DNA of 64,000 nt from Bacteroidota bacterium (GCA_025454835.1 JALONQ010000007.1:31907-95906), one strand, 5' to 3'; counted from the first letter of the stretch, positions 37,292 to 47,049 are shown. The notes: generated by a model from the sequence alone, not told the origin. Made by a program: numbers and translations.

Positions 37292-39430
37292 TTATTTCGC
37301 GGAGACCAGGATGACGGCCGGTTCGGAGCCCGGAAGAGCGTCAGACTCTGCCCGGACGAGGGTCAGGATCTGGTCCTTCGTGGCGACCCCGCTCAGGTCC
37401 ACGACCCGAGCCGAGATCAGCAGGAACACATCCGGAGCCAGGCCGCCCGCATCACCATACACCGTGGCGGCCTCGACGAGAGCACCCACGCGGGAGGTCA
37501 GCGATTGCACGGTCACGGCCTCGACGAGCGCATTCGACAGCTTCAGCCGGACGACGCCGTCAGTTCCGACGACCCGGATCGGGTGCCGTTCCGTCGACGT
37601 CCAGCCGAACCATCGTGAACGACGATGCACGCCGCGGAAAACCCTGAGAAACTCGGTAGAGCCGACCGCTTCAACGGGTGCCACCCCCGTCCCCATGGAA
37701 ACGGTCGCCACACGCATGATCTCGTCGTCGGGAAGCCGATGCTGAACGAGGTCCCTCGTGCGAAGCTCCGGCACACCCGTCGCGACGGCGATGAGGCGCT
37801 TCTGTTTGGTGTCTACTTCGACCCTGACCTCGATGGAATCAGCCGAGGCGCCCATTGCCGCCACCGAGGCGGCGGCATCGGCACGGATCCGGAGGATGTC
37901 GGCTTCCGTCGGCGCGATCACGCTTCGCTCCACGCTGTCGCGGATCATCCCCAGCGCTGCGCCGATAGCAGAGATGACCTCCGCATGGCCCGTGATCGCA
38001 TGGGGCAATCCGGTCTGGCGCGCCGCTTCGGGAACGACCGCCTCAGCGCCCCCACCGCCGCCAACGAGAGCGAGCAGTTCCCGGTCGAGTTCGTACTCCC
38101 GTATGAACTGCTCCACCACACTGCCGACCTTCCGGGCCGCCACCGAGAGCACCTTCCGGGCCCACAGCGTGGGCTCCTGATCCACCACCGGACGCAGGAC
38201 CTGCGCCAGCCTTTTGACGGAGGCCGGATTCCCCTTCGCGTACCCCTTCGGGGTCTCCGCCAGGTTCAAGGCATCCGTCGTCGTGACGGCCATGGCAGCA
38301 TGGCGCGCGTCGTGTGGGACGAGCACAGCATAGTCGGCCGGGTCGCCGGGACGCGGTTGGAGACTCCTGGCTTCGACTTGATCGAGCGCTTCCGGCCCGC
38401 TGAAGCAGGGATAGTGCAGTCCGGCGATGTGGGCGCTTCGAGGACCGACGTCGACCACTGACCCATCCTTCCAGCGCACCATCGAGCCGCCGCCGATGCC
38501 GACGGTGCGGATGTCCAGCGTCTTGACGAACAGCCGATGACCGCCGACCTCCGACGTCCGCACCATCGGACGGCCGTTCTTGATGATCGAAATATCGGTG
38601 CTGGTCCCGCCGACCTCCAGGAACAGTCCGTCGGACACGCGCGCATACATCAGCGCCGCCGCCACGCCTGCCGCCGGACCTGAGAGCATCGTCAGGATAG
38701 GACGACGGCGCATCTCCTGGATATCCATGATGCCGCCGTCGCTGCGCATGATCATGAGGGGCGTCGTGATGCCCGCTTTGCGGACCGACTGCTCCGTCAT
38801 GTTGGCCGCCTCGAGCATCTTCGGCAGCATCGAGGCGTTGATCACGGCCGTGCGGGTGCGCACGCGCAGGCCGTAGAGCTGCGAGATGTCCGACGCCGCC
38901 GTGACCAAGAGGCCCCGGCCCTGCAAGGCGGCCGCGGCAGCATGTTCGCGCGAACCGTCGTCCACGCCGAACGCCTCGCTCACGACGAAGACCTCAGCTC
39001 CTTCACCGCGCAGTTCCTCCGCCGCCCGTACGATCGCTTCGGGCCTCACGCCATCGGTGACGTCGCAGTAACGGTGCAGCGTCTCGAGGAATTTGCCGGG
39101 AGCCAGTTCGATACGACCCACCTTGGTCTGGCGCCGCGCCACCCAGCCGTCGCCCGCACGCCCGAGACCGATGACCCCGACGCGAGCCACATCTCCTTCC
39201 AGAAGCGCGTTCGTTGCCTGCGTCGTGCTGTGCGCGATCAACGACACATCGGCGGGACGGACCTTCGACCTGCGGAGCAGTTCCTGCATGACTTCCACCA
39301 CGCCCCTGGCCACTCCCTCTTTGGCGGCATGGGTCGTTGGAACGACGGCCGTTCCGAGCAGGGTCAGCGTGGACGCCTCGAGCGCCACGGCGTGGGTGAA
39401 CGTACCGCCGACGTCAATACCGATCTTCAC
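37292..39430 (-). CDS. Hydantoinase/oxoprolinase (HyuA-type) family protein
   Basis: A 712-residue ATP-dependent cyclic-amide hydrolase homologue. The N-terminal actin-like nucleotide-binding motif KIGIDVGGTFTHAVAL, the SLIAHSTTQATNALLEG block and the TMLSGPAAGVAAALMY block are diagnostic. Members normally need a HyuB partner or a fused B domain; neither is present here. It ends the long minus-strand gene series. I set the start at GTG 39430, directly before KIGIDVGG; the open frame upstream crosses a non-coding repeat. Confidence 0.9.
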   Translation of the reverse strand: MKIGIDVGGTFTHAVALEASTLTLLGTAVVPTTHAAKEGVARGVVEVMQELLRRSKVRPADVSLIAHSTTQATNALLEGDVARVGVIGLGRAGDGWVARRQTKVGRIELAPGKFLETLHRYCDVTDGVRPEAIVRAAEELRGEGAEVFVVSEAFGVDDGSREHAAAAALQGRGLLVTAASDISQLYGLRVRTRTAVINASMLPKMLEAANMTEQSVRKAGITTPLMIMRSDGGIMDIQEMRRRPILTMLSGPAAGVAAALMYARVSDGLFLEVGGTSTDISIIKNGRPMVRTSEVGGHRLFVKTLDIRTVGIGGGSMVRWKDGSVVDVGPRSAHIAGLHYPCFSGPEALDQVEARSLQPRPGDPADYAVLVPHDARHAAMAVTTTDALNLAETPKGYAKGNPASVKRLAQVLRPVVDQEPTLWARKVLSVAARKVGSVVEQFIREYELDRELLALVGGGGGAEAVVPEAARQTGLPHAITGHAEVISAIGAALGMIRDSVERSVIAPTEADILRIRADAAASVAAMGASADSIEVRVEVDTKQKRLIAVATGVPELRTRDLVQHRLPDDEIMRVATVSMGTGVAPVEAVGSTEFLRVFRGVHRRSRWFGWTSTERHPIRVVGTDGVVRLKLSNALVEAVTVQSLTSRVGALVEAATVYGDAGGLAPDVFLLISARVVDLSGVATKDQILTLVRAESDALPGSEPAVILVSAK

Positions 39431-39492
39431 CTGGCGGCGTGTTCGGCACCGTTTTGTTATGGAGCGCTTGGAAGACATGGACCGGGTCTTAG

Positions 39493-39580
39493 CCACAAAG
39501 AGCACAAAGAACACAGAAATAATTGTGTCGTACTGTCGTACCGGTCATTGTGTCTTTGTGCTCTCTGTGTTCTTTGTGGC
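39493..39580. repeat. Inverted CACAAAGA repeat pair
   Basis: Between the HyuA-type gene and the transporter, CCACAAAGAGCACAAAGAAC (from 39493) and the reverse complement of 39546-39580 (CCACAAAGAACACAGAGAGC) are near-identical and face each other with a short centre. The sequence belongs to the same style of short CACAGAG/CACAAAG repeat seen at 37.0-37.3 kb and 60.27 kb. It can fold into a long hairpin and is not coding. Confidence 0.75.
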
Positions 39581-39595
39581 CATACGAATGTTGGC

Positions 39596-41083
39596 TTAGT
39601 AGAACAGTGCACCGGCGATGCACAAGCCCAGCAACGCTGCGACCCAGGCATACGGCAGGGTCCGCCACATGACCTCGTTCACATCGATCCGAACCTCGTT
39701 CGCCACCCAGACATTCTGCGTGTTGGTCGGGTCGCTGATGCCTTGGATGAGGCCGAGCGACATCAGGATCCCCATGACGGCCCCGGCCGGAACACCGGTC
39801 GCCAAGAGGATGCCTCCGACGCCATAGCCCAGACCCCATACGTTCAACGGTCCGCGATACAGGGCCAGCGGTCCGAGGAGCGTGAAGAGCGCGACATACG
39901 TCCAACCCGACGAGGGCACGATCAGCGAGAGCAGTGGCTTCATGTCGCTCATCACCGGCCATTCCTGGATTCCCATCGCCGCCGCATCGACATACCACGA
40001 GCGACCGGGTCCCGTCGTCGTAGGTCCGAGGATCGCGCTCAAGAGCATACCGATCCCCAGCATCAGGACGACGGCGGGGATCACGCTGGCGCTCCCCTCG
40101 ATCACAGATCGGGTCACCATATTGAGCGTCCCGCGGCGGAGCGTGAGCACGATGCCGTAAACGAACGCCGCGATGAACGCTGCCACGAACGGCACCTCGA
40201 ACAGGAGGATCAAGACGAGCGGAACGACCGGCGTCAGATAGGCCCACGCCGACACGTGCGATTCGGGCTCCTTCGATCGCACGCGGAGGTAGCGCCAGAT
40301 CGAACCGAGCATGGCGTAGGCGAGCACTGCCGCGACCGACCATCGAAGTGGCTGCCACGCCCACGCCAGCATGCTTCCATCGATCGCCCAGGCCAATCCA
40401 CCGATCACGACAGCGACGAGCAGCATGCCCCCGAGCGACGCACGTATCGTCCGGAACCGCACCGACCCGCCTCGCAACAACTCGACCGCGAGGAATCCCA
40501 CCGCCACGAGGGCCGTTGTTCCGAACAACGTTACGGCGTAGGCGGAGACCTGCGCATCCTCGAGACGCAACACCGACCGATAGACCGCCCAGTTATTCGC
40601 GTTCAGCAGGCCGCCGAGGCTGATGCCCACCAGCAGCACGCCGGCCGCCACATGTTCGCGCATGCCCAGCGACAACAGGATCGGCAGAATGACGGCGCCG
40701 ACCATGATCACCGCGCCGAGTCCGCCGATGGTCGTGAACAGCAACGTTACGATCGATAACATCACGAGCGCCACGAGCAGCGGATTATCACCCGCAAACT
40801 CAGCCCCTCGTCGGACGATCTGTTCCGCCACTCCGGAACGCTGCAACAGCTGGCTCACCATGCCGCCAAAGAACGAGATGACCATCGGGTCCGCAAGTCG
40901 GAGGGCACCGTCCGCCAGAATGGCCGCGCTCACACCCGCCCAATCCAGGCGTCCGCTCATCACCTGGACCGCGCCGATGCCGAACGCCATCAATGGCAGC
41001 GCCAGGACCGCCGGAAGCTTCCGGAGGAACATGAGCGTCGCCGCGGCGACGAAAAGAAGGAGGATGAGGACGGCGTTGAGCAT
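39596..41083 (-). CDS. Ion-coupled transporter of the IT (citrate/NhaC-like) superfamily
   Basis: A 495-residue permease with about 12-13 membrane spans. The segments LLFTTIGGLGAVIMVGAVIL and GISLGGLLNANNWAVYRSVL resemble the conserved re-entrant regions of ion-transporter superfamily permeases for carboxylates, and a second inverted-repeat half contains GLIQGISDPTNTQNVWVANE. The substrate is unknown. It lies between an FAD oxidoreductase (6 nt gap) and a HyuA-type protein, suggesting uptake of an organic acid or lactam handled by them. Confidence 0.85.
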   Translation of the reverse strand: MLNAVLILLLFVAAATLMFLRKLPAVLALPLMAFGIGAVQVMSGRLDWAGVSAAILADGALRLADPMVISFFGGMVSQLLQRSGVAEQIVRRGAEFAGDNPLLVALVMLSIVTLLFTTIGGLGAVIMVGAVILPILLSLGMREHVAAGVLLVGISLGGLLNANNWAVYRSVLRLEDAQVSAYAVTLFGTTALVAVGFLAVELLRGGSVRFRTIRASLGGMLLVAVVIGGLAWAIDGSMLAWAWQPLRWSVAAVLAYAMLGSIWRYLRVRSKEPESHVSAWAYLTPVVPLVLILLFEVPFVAAFIAAFVYGIVLTLRRGTLNMVTRSVIEGSASVIPAVVLMLGIGMLLSAILGPTTTGPGRSWYVDAAAMGIQEWPVMSDMKPLLSLIVPSSGWTYVALFTLLGPLALYRGPLNVWGLGYGVGGILLATGVPAGAVMGILMSLGLIQGISDPTNTQNVWVANEVRIDVNEVMWRTLPYAWVAALLGLCIAGALFY

Positions 41084-41089
41084 AGAGCG

Positions 41090-42481
41090 TCAGAGTCTGG
41101 CGCCGCGCCGTTTGAGCTCGGCGCGAAGCTCGACGCCGTCCACGCGCCGGAGGGATATTCCGGACCTGAGCGACATGGCCGAGGCGACGGCGGCCGCTTC
41201 GCCCATGGCCCGACAATTCGATTGGATGCGGACGGAACTCTGGGCTTCGAAGGAGGCCGAGAAACAGCGGCCGGCCACCAGCAGGCCTTCGACCCCGACC
41301 GGGACCAGACAGCGGTACGGGACCTCGTGATACTCGCCCGGCGGCAGTTTGATCACGCCATTTCGTTTATCCTGCGGGTCGCGATGCACGTCGAGCGGAT
41401 AGCAGTTGCGGAGGATCGCGTCGGTGAACTTGGCGCCTCCGAGCACCTCATCCGTGGTCAGGTAGTATTCGCCCTGAATGCGCCGAGATTCCCGCACGCC
41501 CACCATGGGCGCCGACATCACAAGGTAGGCTTGCTCGCAGCCAGGAAGATACCGTCGGCAGAAGGCGACATAGCGCTGGATGATCTCGCGGCCCCTGATC
41601 TGCGCGAGCGTCAGATGGTCGGGGTTCGTGCCGTCGACATTCTCCCGGATGCGCGGACAGTTGAAAGCCAGTTCGCCCGGGCGGCCTGCCATGGTGAAGA
41701 CCTGGAAGTAGTCCCCGTCGTGCTCCTGCAACACGCCATCCGACACAGCTTTCCGGAAGACCGGTTCGAGCGTCCATCCCTTCCCCCACACCATCGCGGT
41801 GTGGATCAACATGACGTCCGAACCCTCCGCGGTGTCCATCACGTCGTGCTTTCCGAGCGAACGCAAGTACTCCGCGAATCGTTTGAGATCCACGTTCCCG
41901 AGATGGAAGCGAACGGAGAACGGCTGGTTGCGGCCGGTCTCCGGGTCACCCCGCTCGACCATCACTCCGGCACGGGAAGCCACATCACCGTCACCCGATG
42001 CGTCGATCGTTCGTTTGGCTGAGATGAACCCGCGGCCGGCCTTGTTGAGCACCACGGCTCCCGCCACGGCGCCGTCTTCGATGACCGCATCCTCGAACAT
42101 CGTATAGTACAGAAGCTTCGCACCCGACTCGAGGACCATCTGCTCCAGCGTGTGCTTCAAGGTCTCGGGGTTGAACCAGCCTTGATTGCCGTCCTTCCAC
42201 ACGCCCGACTCGTGGATCGCGTTGAGTCGCCGGTTGATCTCCATGTCGATGCCGCCATTCAGCGGTTCGCGGTCGATCTGGTTCGGCATCATGGGCGTGA
42301 CGAGGGCGCCCGTCTGCGTGCCGCCCAGGAATCCTAATTGCTCGACGACGAGCGTGTTCAGCCCTTCTCGTCCGCCGGCGATCCCGGCGATCGCACCGGC
42401 CGTGCCGCCGCCGATGACGAGCAGGTCTACCTCAGAGATCTTCGGAATGGATTGAGGCTCGATCGAACGGAGCGTCAGCAT
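41090..42481 (-). CDS. FAD-dependent oxidoreductase
   Basis: A 463-residue flavoprotein of the FAD_oxidored type. The dinucleotide-binding motif VDLLVIGGGTAGAIAGIAGG (near 19-38), the following FLGGTQTGALVTP segment and TIDASGDGDVASRAGV (near 155) are typical. The C-terminal part (LLVAGRCFSASFEAQSSVRI) closes the FAD site. Relatives lie in polysaccharide-use loci with unknown substrates, probably oxidising a sugar or sugar-derived compound. No signal peptide. AGGAAGA precedes ATG at 42481; the gene is 98 nt downstream of the small barrel genes. Confidence 0.88.
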   Translation of the reverse strand: MLTLRSIEPQSIPKISEVDLLVIGGGTAGAIAGIAGGREGLNTLVVEQLGFLGGTQTGALVTPMMPNQIDREPLNGGIDMEINRRLNAIHESGVWKDGNQGWFNPETLKHTLEQMVLESGAKLLYYTMFEDAVIEDGAVAGAVVLNKAGRGFISAKRTIDASGDGDVASRAGVMVERGDPETGRNQPFSVRFHLGNVDLKRFAEYLRSLGKHDVMDTAEGSDVMLIHTAMVWGKGWTLEPVFRKAVSDGVLQEHDGDYFQVFTMAGRPGELAFNCPRIRENVDGTNPDHLTLAQIRGREIIQRYVAFCRRYLPGCEQAYLVMSAPMVGVRESRRIQGEYYLTTDEVLGGAKFTDAILRNCYPLDVHRDPQDKRNGVIKLPPGEYHEVPYRCLVPVGVEGLLVAGRCFSASFEAQSSVRIQSNCRAMGEAAAVASAMSLRSGISLRRVDGVELRAELKRRGARL

Positions 42482-42579
42482 TGATTCTTCCTGTACGGAG
42501 GAGTTCAGTGAGGTCCTGGAATGAGCGACAAGACAGTGACCCTTCGACTTTCAGAGACCTCGTCTTCGACAAACGGAGC

Positions 42580-43299
42580 CTACAACCTGGCGTGGACACC
42601 CAACCGAACATCGAACATCTGGAGCCCGCTGACATTCTCCATGTCGAGCGCCAACGCGGGCCAGAGCTCGCCAATGATCAGTTTGTAGCGCACGCCGAGC
42701 GACAACCAGACGGGTTCAAAGGCACGAACGCGAAGATCGGTACCCACTTCAATTCCACCGCTCCATTCCTGCTGTCGGTTCTGGGGCACGTTCAGGATCG
42801 CCAATCGCACCGGCGTCCCGAGCGAATCGGCCGTGAGCGTATCCCGGAAGGCCCCGCGCAGACTGGTCCATCGATAGAACCCGAACCCGAACGAGCCGTC
42901 GGCTTCGACAAATTCCCCCTGAAAGACCGGGACCGTGCCGGTCGCCAGGAGACCGACCGCCTGCACCTTCACATCGAGGCCCGTGAGCGGCAGTTCGAAG
43001 ACCCGCTCGACGCCGGCGATCTCCTTCTTTCGTTTCAGGACGAGGGCGTCGGCATTGCCCTCAGTGAAGGAGAGCATCTCCAGTCGTGCCCCCCACCGCG
43101 GTTCATCCTCGCTCGGAGGCTGCAGAACGATCGCTCCCGACCAACCCGCCGTGACCCGGTCCGCGAGTCCACCGAGGGGCAGGGACCGGCCGACTTCGGC
43201 TCCGACGACATACGGAGAACGGATGAGCTGTGCCCGAGCATCCGACATGAACGACAGAAGCAAGAGCGCCGCAAGCAGACAACTCTCGAAGGTTTTCAA
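42580..43299 (-). CDS. Putative outer-membrane beta-barrel protein A
   Basis: A 239-residue protein that I do not recognise. A signal peptide (residues 1-23, ending SDARAQ) precedes alternating polar/hydrophobic strands (WSGAIVLQPP, WGARLEMLSF, SFGFGFYRWTSL, VWLSLGVRYKLIIG) ending MFDVRLGVHARL, as in small beta-barrels. The start is TTG at 43299 within a TTGA overlap with the next barrel gene and with GGAG upstream. It is the last gene of the PorV/TonB block. Weakly similar in layout to the upstream barrel gene, perhaps an old duplication. Confidence 0.75.
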   Translation of the reverse strand: MKTFESCLLAALLLLSFMSDARAQLIRSPYVVGAEVGRSLPLGGLADRVTAGWSGAIVLQPPSEDEPRWGARLEMLSFTEGNADALVLKRKKEIAGVERVFELPLTGLDVKVQAVGLLATGTVPVFQGEFVEADGSFGFGFYRWTSLRGAFRDTLTADSLGTPVRLAILNVPQNRQQEWSGGIEVGTDLRVRAFEPVWLSLGVRYKLIIGELWPALALDMENVSGLQMFDVRLGVHARL

Positions 43300-44030
43300 T
43301 ACATGAACTCCAATGCAATGCGGCCAGTGAGCGAGCGATCGAAGGGCACCTCATCGTACCCCATCGATCCTTCGGTCGGAATGATCTGGACAAGGCGCCC
43401 CCCTGCCCTGATGCGAAGCAATTCCGAGACGCGGACCGACACGTCAACGGAGGCCATCGCGAAGAACGGGTTGCCCTCTTTGGGATTCGAGAACTGCTCA
43501 AACGTGTAGCCGAACGTATGATCGACCGACGCGAAATAGCGGGTCCATGTCTCCTGCAGGTAGATCTTCCGCGAGTAGAAGATCACGCCGCCCCCGAGTG
43601 ACGGGACGATGGAGACGTCCTCACCGAGCGCGATGGGATAGCTCAACGCCAGCGTGATCGGGAAGGCCTGCATCCTCTGGTTGGGGACCAAGGACGACCG
43701 GATGATCGATGAATCCGGACCTCGCACGATGGACCGTACCAGTCCGGCATAGCGATCGTTCCAGAAGATCCAGTTCCACTTCTCGAGCGCGCTGTCCTGG
43801 TCGACCTCATATCGTTCGTAGCCCAAGCCGACCGACAACGACAGGTCGCCGACGAGACCGATCCGAAGGTCAACGCCTGTCGTGAGACCGTGTGCTTCTC
43901 GCACTCGGATCCGTTCGGAGATCGACTGCACGTAGCCCCCCGTAACGTGAACGGCTTCCACCTGAGACGCGGCGGATGTAACCGCCAGGATCGACATCAG
44001 CGCAATGGACGGCCAACGGCGGCGGCTCAT
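43296..44030 (-). CDS. Putative outer-membrane beta-barrel protein B
   Basis: A 244-residue protein that I do not recognise, with a signal peptide (about residues 1-24, ending SAASQ) and barrel-like strands: GVDLRIGLVGDLSLSVGLGY, ALSYPIALGEDVSIVPSLGG, GVIFYSRKIYL, and MASVDVSVRVSELLRIRAGG. It ends GRIALEFMY, with an aromatic last residue as in many outer-membrane proteins. It overlaps porV-like upstream and the next barrel gene downstream by 4 nt each, so stoichiometric production with PorV is likely. Confidence 0.75.
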   Translation of the reverse strand: MSRRRWPSIALMSILAVTSAASQVEAVHVTGGYVQSISERIRVREAHGLTTGVDLRIGLVGDLSLSVGLGYERYEVDQDSALEKWNWIFWNDRYAGLVRSIVRGPDSSIIRSSLVPNQRMQAFPITLALSYPIALGEDVSIVPSLGGGVIFYSRKIYLQETWTRYFASVDHTFGYTFEQFSNPKEGNPFFAMASVDVSVRVSELLRIRAGGRLVQIIPTEGSMGYDEVPFDRSLTGRIALEFMY

Positions 44031-44962
44031 AGTTCCACCTGTACGGACATGCGCACCACGTCGCCCAGACGTCCGAACAGGACGTACGCAAAGTCCATAT
44101 CCACGGGCAGGCCGAGGTTCGAGCGAAGTCCGACGCCGAAGCTGTGGTCCTCTTCATCGTAGCCGAACTTGTGACCATAGCGCACGACGATCGATTCCTG
44201 CCATGCCGCTTCCAGCCCGGCGTGCACGCGCTCGTCGTTGTCGCTGGGATGCAGCGCCACAACCATCACCGTCACGCGCACCGGGTCACCGATCTCTCCC
44301 AGCACCTCCATGGCCGCTCCCATGCGAAGCGTCGAGGGCATTCGGAACTCATCGTTCACGAATCTGGCGTTTGTGCCGAAATTCTGGATGACCGCTGCCA
44401 GCCGCAGCGACCGAAACCCGGTGTCGTAGATCATGCCTCCGTCGAGGACGACGTTGCTTGCCGAGTACACGTCGATGCGTTCTTCCACGTACTTGAGCGA
44501 AAGGCCGAACGCAAATCGATCGGTCAGCTTGCGCCCGAAGGAGAGTCCGAACGAGGTGGATCGGGCTGTGAAGGTCCCCGCGGAATTGAACTCGCGCGTG
44601 CCCACCTGGCGCACGGTCCGTTCCATCGCACCGTGATCCATGACGTTGGCGGAAACACCCACGAGGCCGAAGCCGAACGGAATGGCGTAAGCGAGACCGT
44701 AGTGTGAGATGTCGGCGATCCACGGAGCGTACGAGAGTCCGACCGCCGGCGTCCGCATTCCGAAGGCAGGTCCGGCTGGATTCAGGAACAGCCCCAGCGG
44801 ACCCGGGTCGGCGCCGGCCAGTCCGGTCTCACCCAGCGCGGCATCCCGGGCTGACATCGGTACCTGAAGGAATGTGAACCCCGACGTGCCCGTGCGCTTG
44901 AAGGTTTGGGCCGTCAGACCGGCGCTGAGCGCCATGAGGAGGAGGAGGAGTGTCCGTTTCAT
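44027..44962 (-). CDS. PorV/PorQ-family outer-membrane protein
   Basis: A 311-residue FadL-like barrel of the PorV/PorQ family. After the signal peptide it has the family start FTFLQVPMSARDAALGETGL, then PLGLFLNPAGPAF and repeated barrel strands. PorV works with the T9SS translocon or attachment complex and shuttles cargo to the sortase; co-encoded PorV paralogues may be dedicated to one substrate or receptor. Here it sits between a T9SS-type cargo gene and two small barrels, all with 4-nt overlaps. Confidence 0.88.
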   Translation of the reverse strand: MKRTLLLLLMALSAGLTAQTFKRTGTSGFTFLQVPMSARDAALGETGLAGADPGPLGLFLNPAGPAFGMRTPAVGLSYAPWIADISHYGLAYAIPFGFGLVGVSANVMDHGAMERTVRQVGTREFNSAGTFTARSTSFGLSFGRKLTDRFAFGLSLKYVEERIDVYSASNVVLDGGMIYDTGFRSLRLAAVIQNFGTNARFVNDEFRMPSTLRMGAAMEVLGEIGDPVRVTVMVVALHPSDNDERVHAGLEAAWQESIVVRYGHKFGYDEEDHSFGVGLRSNLGLPVDMDFAYVLFGRLGDVVRMSVQVEL

Positions 44963-47049
44963 CGGACGATCGCCAGTTTGCCGATCTTCGTGCCCAACGG
45001 AGATTCGACGTGATAGATGTAGATACCGCTCTCGACGAACTGACCGAAGTCGGTCAGCTGGTCCCAGGCGACAATGCCACCGAACCCGTCGGGCACGGGA
45101 AGGGTCTTCACGAGGTCACCCCGAACCGTATAGATGCGGATCGTAGCGGGGTTTGGGATGTTGACGAACTGGATCTCGTCTCCTTGCGTCGGCTGCGAGA
45201 AGCCTTCTCCGATGACGTACGGATTGGGCACGACGAGGATGCGGTCGAGCGAGGCTGACGCAGGCAACGTCATCTTGAACGGCGACGTGGTTCGGCCCGC
45301 AAAGATCGACGATTCCAGCGGGGGCACCCGGTTGCTCCCGGTCTCCGGGAAGCTGGCCGACGGATTGACTGGCCAGGAGACCTTACCGGTGTCGTAGGCG
45401 CTCACGGCATAGTAGTAACCCGTGCCGACATCACCCGTCGAATCGACGAACTCGTAGCGGCCGGTCGTCGAATTGAAGAAGGCCGCGTTTCCCCTCGTCA
45501 CGCTCCCGATCTGCGTCCATGGTCCGATCGGAAGGTACGACGAGCGGTAGATGCGATAGCCGGCGAGGTCGAAGGTTCCGTCATCAGGATCGGCGAGCGA
45601 CTCCGTCTCCGTCCCCCACGAGATCTTCGTTCCGGCAAATCCCGGACGATCGCGCAGGTAGTCGAGCGTGAACGACGGCGCCGCCGGAGGGTCGGGATGG
45701 TTCAGGCCGGGCTGGCTCCCCAGCCGCGACTGGTCGTATGTGAACTGCGCCTTGCGTGCGGTGGTCTGAAAGATCGTTGAACCGGCCCCTATGTTGGCCT
45801 TGGATGAGGCCGGATTGACGACGACGCTGTAGTCAACGCCGTCCACGAGCTCCGCCAGAGCGATCACGATGGAGTCACCCGGCGCCAGGTTCCAGGGGCC
45901 CAACGACATCAACGACCAGACGCGCGTCCTTCGCATTTGGAGCGTATCGGACGGCGACGCAATGGGATTGGTCGCATTCGCCGGGTCCCGCAGAACGTCG
46001 TAGCGTGACTCGAACGTCGCCTTGCCGGTGAACGGACCCCCCTGATCGATCGAAGGACTTCCGCCGGACCAGGAGATCTTGTTGACGCGTGACGTTTGCC
46101 CCAACCTGTTCGGGCTGGCATACAGCAGCTTCACGCCGACATGCCCCGGAGCGAGCCATTCGCCCGTGGGATCGCCGCTCGAACCGATGGGACCTTGCGT
46201 CCTGGAACGCATATACTCCTCGTCCTCGGGCGTATCGAGATAGTCCCCCGAACGAGCCCACATCATATTGTAGGTGGGGTGATTGACATTGGCGCTCAGC
46301 GGACCGAAATGATACGTACCCCGCGCACCGGAGGGCAGGGTCGGGAAGAGGACCGTCCACGCCCGCGAGTTCACATGCAGTCCGTAGACGGCGAGCGCAT
46401 ACACATCGAACAGCGTGTCCTGGACCGAGCGCACGGTATCGATCGCCCGGATCTCGGCGGAGATGTTCTTGAACGTGTACTCGTGGATGATGTAGTTCTC
46501 GTCGCGCCTCGAGCCGCTCCACTGGTGCGAGAGACGCGTCACGCGCAGCGGCAGCTGTCGCTCACGGTCGTCGACGCGATTGTAGTTGAGATTGTATTCC
46601 CAAGACGTCTCAATGACCTCTTCTCCCTCCCGGCCCGATGTCTTGAGGTAGTGATTCGACCCGCCCGGGTACCGATGCCGATGCTTCGTGACGATGTACT
46701 TGGCGCTGGCCTCGTTGGCGATGCTGCTGGCGTAGATGGCCCAGTCCTCCACCGCGAACACCGAGTCGCTGTTCTTCTTCGCGCCTATGTAGAAGCCCCC
46801 CGTCACGAGATGCGACGGAGGACCGCCGATGTCGCGCGCGATCCATGTGTCGTCGAAGCCCGGCCAATCCAGGCCGATCCCTCGACGGCCCCAGTTGCTG
46901 TAGACCGGTCCCACCTTTCCGGCCTGCAGGCTATGCCACAGCATGCCCCGGCGGAAGTTCAAGATCGGTGATTCCACCTGCGCGATGGCCTCGTGCAGCG
47001 CCGGGAGCACAAGCAGGCAGACGGCAAGATGACGGAGTTTCGGTCCCAT
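44959..47049 (-). CDS. Large secreted protein with T9SS-type C-terminal domain
   Basis: A 696-residue exported protein. A signal peptide (about residues 1-23) is followed by a long beta-rich region whose fold I do not recognise (GLDWPGFDDTWIARDIGGPP, VTKHRHRYPGGSNHYLKTSG). An Fn3-like segment lies near 480-570 (FDLAGYRIYRSSYLPIGPWT, YYYAVSAYDTG). The C-terminus (ILVVPNPYVIGEGF, then IRIYTVRGDLVKTL and GTKIGKLAIVR) matches type IX sorting domains. Its gene follows the TonB receptor by a 1-nt TGATG overlap, the position a SusD-like binding partner would take. Confidence 0.8.
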   Translation of the reverse strand: MGPKLRHLAVCLLVLPALHEAIAQVESPILNFRRGMLWHSLQAGKVGPVYSNWGRRGIGLDWPGFDDTWIARDIGGPPSHLVTGGFYIGAKKNSDSVFAVEDWAIYASSIANEASAKYIVTKHRHRYPGGSNHYLKTSGREGEEVIETSWEYNLNYNRVDDRERQLPLRVTRLSHQWSGSRRDENYIIHEYTFKNISAEIRAIDTVRSVQDTLFDVYALAVYGLHVNSRAWTVLFPTLPSGARGTYHFGPLSANVNHPTYNMMWARSGDYLDTPEDEEYMRSRTQGPIGSSGDPTGEWLAPGHVGVKLLYASPNRLGQTSRVNKISWSGGSPSIDQGGPFTGKATFESRYDVLRDPANATNPIASPSDTLQMRRTRVWSLMSLGPWNLAPGDSIVIALAELVDGVDYSVVVNPASSKANIGAGSTIFQTTARKAQFTYDQSRLGSQPGLNHPDPPAAPSFTLDYLRDRPGFAGTKISWGTETESLADPDDGTFDLAGYRIYRSSYLPIGPWTQIGSVTRGNAAFFNSTTGRYEFVDSTGDVGTGYYYAVSAYDTGKVSWPVNPSASFPETGSNRVPPLESSIFAGRTTSPFKMTLPASASLDRILVVPNPYVIGEGFSQPTQGDEIQFVNIPNPATIRIYTVRGDLVKTLPVPDGFGGIVAWDQLTDFGQFVESGIYIYHVESPLGTKIGKLAIVR

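Noticed and set aside
36997..37314. 105-codon plus-strand ORF in the HyuA/DUF4855 spacer
   Set aside because: It is the translation of the fold-back repeat; residues such as LCELCATL arise from the CACAGAG motif.
38942..40759. 605-codon plus-strand open frame opposite the HyuA-type and transporter genes
   Set aside because: Very rich in R, D, H and Q with no family signal, and it translates straight through the CACAAAGA repeat; antisense shadow.
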